From NCBI GenBank assembly GCA_038246785.1, contig JBBRVP010000055.1, positions 1-18,730 on the forward strand: 18,730 nucleotides of DNA, in the 5' to 3' direction. Under the pieces are notes generated by a model. The model searched no databases and was not told where the DNA came from. It saw only the letters and a program-made list of their open reading frames with translations. Below, in pieces: positions 17,667 through 18,730 of the stretch (its first letter is position 1; each line of letters opens with the position of its first letter). The DNA comes from JBBRVP01 sp038246785 (GTDB lineage Bacteria > Actinomycetota > Actinomycetes > Jiangellales > Jiangellaceae). The translations under genes and the position numbers were made by a program.

Positions 17667-18398
17667 ATGGTGAACGGGCTCGATGGCTCGACCCAGTTCG
17701 AGCAAGTCGCGGCGCCGGTGCCGCGGAGGCGTCCACCCGTCGCGGTGGTGATCGCGCTCCTCGTCGCCACGATCGCCGTCTTCATCGTCATCCGGCTCGT
17801 CACCGACGTCCCGCATCTGGTGCAGCGCACGGTTCCCGACGACGACTACAACCGTCGATACGTCGAGCACCCGTGGCAGGCGTACCTCCACATCGTCGCC
17901 GGCGCCGGCTTCCTGGGCGGTGCCCTGCTGCAACTACCCTACCGCATCCGGCGCGGCAGCTACGCCGCCCACCGACGCCGGGGCAGGGTGCTGGTGGTCC
18001 TCGGCGCGGTCACCGCGATCTTCGCGGTCGCGTTCGGGCTGCCGTTTGCCTTCGGCGGACGGGGTGAGGCGACGGCGACCCTGGTGTTCTCTGCCTGGAT
18101 GCTGGCCTGCCTGCTCCTCGGGTTCAGGGCCGCCCGCCGCCGGGGCTTCGCCGCCCACCGCCGCTGGATGGTCCGCTCGTTCGCCACCGCCCTGGCGGTG
18201 GGCAGCATCAGGTTGTGGATCGGCCTGTTCCAGGCCACCGGCCTGCTCGACCTGCGGAGCAGCTTCGCGCCGGCCTTCTGGATCGCCTTCACCATGCACG
18301 TGGCGTTCGCCGAGGTTTGGCTGCGCACGACTCGGCCACCACCGGAGGCCACGCCGTCGCTGTCGGCCACAGGGCTCCATGGACGCGAGGGCCGGTGA
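17667..18398 (+). CDS. DUF2306-like multi-pass membrane protein
   Basis: A 243-residue integral membrane protein with six probable transmembrane segments: about 24-46, 74-92, 107-129, 136-155, 168-192 and 199-219. Positively charged loops (RIRR, HRRRGR, ARRRGFAAHRRW) mark the cytoplasmic sides. Membrane-facing histidines recur at H75, H102, H164 and H211; in the DUF2306 family these are conserved and have suggested haem or metal binding, but this is unproven. HRRWMVRSFA and the LHIVAGAGFLGGALLQLP stretch are the best family marks. The start ATG at 17667 lies 4 bases after the SRPBCC stop, so co-translation is likely. The function is unknown. Confidence 0.82.
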   Translation: MVNGLDGSTQFEQVAAPVPRRRPPVAVVIALLVATIAVFIVIRLVTDVPHLVQRTVPDDDYNRRYVEHPWQAYLHIVAGAGFLGGALLQLPYRIRRGSYAAHRRRGRVLVVLGAVTAIFAVAFGLPFAFGGRGEATATLVFSAWMLACLLLGFRAARRRGFAAHRRWMVRSFATALAVGSIRLWIGLFQATGLLDLRSSFAPAFWIAFTMHVAFAEVWLRTTRPPPEATPSLSATGLHGREGR

Positions 18399-18408
18399 GG
18401 GTGATGTC

Positions 18409-18702
18409 ATGAGCGGCTTCGTGCACGCACCGGGTGAAGGGGACACCTACGAGTGGCGAGGCGCCCGCGTCGTCATCAGGGCCTCGGGGCAGGACACGCT
18501 GGGTCAGTTCGCTGTCATGGAGAGCGTCTATCCAGCGGGACTGTCCGTCCCCGCCCATCGCCATCTCGGTGAGGACGACACGGCCCCGGCAAAGTCGCAT
18601 TTCAGCAGGTCACGGCGGGTGGGGCTGTTCTTGGTGGGCGTCGGGCGTGATGTCGTTGGGCGGCGGCGATGTTGGTCCAGCCGGCGAGTCGGAGCAGGCT
18701 GA
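18409..18702 (+). pseudogene. Cupin-domain protein, truncated by an insertion sequence
   Basis: The frame starts at ATG 18409, ten bases after the DUF2306-like stop and preceded by GAGGGTGATGTC. About 57 residues look native: the strand RGARVVIRASGQDTLGQFAV and VPAHRHLGEDD, the beginning of the cupin metal site (H-x-H plus the following acid). Where a cupin should continue with a Y/F-V-L-E-G-type strand, the sequence changes at about 18580 to unrelated codons that end at 18702 and overlap an inward-reading transposase end. The cupin barrel is therefore missing, and the protein cannot be functional as written. The rest of the gene may lie beyond the element, outside the window. Cupin membership is judged from the short N-terminal motif. 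Confidence 0.72.
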
Positions 18703-18730
18703 TCGCGGTGCTGCGCAGGGTGGCCATCAC
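18583..18730 (-). mobile_element. Partial insertion sequence (ISAs1-like), one end only
   Basis: From about 18580 to the window edge the DNA belongs to an insertion sequence: it interrupts the cupin gene and carries the C-terminus of a transposase on the minus strand. The GC-rich then AT-containing start (CCCCGGCAAAGTCGCATTT, about 18585-18603) is a candidate terminal repeat, but without the other end neither the repeat nor the target duplication can be confirmed. The exact left boundary is uncertain by several bases. Confidence 0.65.
18602..18730 (-). CDS. Transposase C-terminal fragment (ISAs1-like)
   Basis: Reading the minus strand from the window edge gives 42 residues ending at TGA 18604-18602. 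The segment MATLRSTAISLLRLAGWTNI followed by AAAQRHHARRP closely resembles the usual end of ISAs1-family DDE transposases (RNLAISLLRLAGHTNIAAALRHHARD type, recalled). The frame is open to the edge, so this is the 3' part of a gene that starts outside the window. Tryptophan replaces the usual histidine in GHTN and glutamine the leucine in AALRHH, which may mean drift. Whether the whole transposase is intact cannot be seen. Confidence 0.75.
   Translation of the reverse strand: MMATLRSTAISLLRLAGWTNIAAAQRHHARRPPRTAPPAVTC

Overview
The window is very GC-rich and gene-dense, with many GTG starts and short overlaps, which fits a high-GC actinobacterium. Recalled from knowledge (not searched), the order ACT protein - ligA - MetE-like - mnmA - iscS - etfA - etfB - Rv3030-like methyltransferase - hexapeptide acyltransferase - methyltransferase - enoyl-CoA hydratase follows the Mycobacterium tuberculosis Rv3013 to Rv3039c interval. 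The genus cannot be fixed from the sequence alone. No rRNA, tRNA, CRISPR array or phage gene was seen.

Layout. Positions 1-208 are non-coding and hold alternating GATCTTGAGGC-type repeats. An ACT-domain protein (209-883, +) converges on ligA with a hairpin between them. A tightly coupled minus-strand operon runs cysteine desulfurase, mnmA, GrpB-family, MetE-like, ligA (7004 down to 927); its genes overlap by 4 bases or are separated by 9-12 bases. This places sulfur mobilisation and tRNA 2-thiouridine synthesis in one transcript with DNA ligase. A 212-bp gap with a 134-bp imperfect palindrome separates it from the minus-strand etfB-etfA pair (8960-7217), the electron-transfer flavoprotein.

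A methyltransferase (9148-9921, +) diverges from etfB. Its 3' end overlaps the end of a minus-strand operon: enoyl-CoA hydratase, methyltransferase, hexapeptide acyltransferase (12363-9884). A divergent region with a 9-bp tandem repeat leads to glgX (12491-14623, +), the glycogen debranching enzyme. glgX shares one base with an ArsR-type regulator gene (DUF5937-like).

The right end (15717-18730, +) looks more accessory: a secreted alpha/beta hydrolase with an apparent C-terminal frameshift, an SRPBCC/AHSA1 protein, a six-helix DUF2306-like membrane protein, and a cupin gene cut after about 57 codons by the end of an insertion sequence. The transposase C-terminus of that element (ISAs1-like) reads inward on the minus strand from the window edge.

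No clearly new multi-gene system is evident. The most unusual items are the palindromic and tandem repeats, the hydrolase frameshift, the IS-broken cupin, the GrpB gene inside the thiolation/ligase operon and the regulator fused translationally to glgX.
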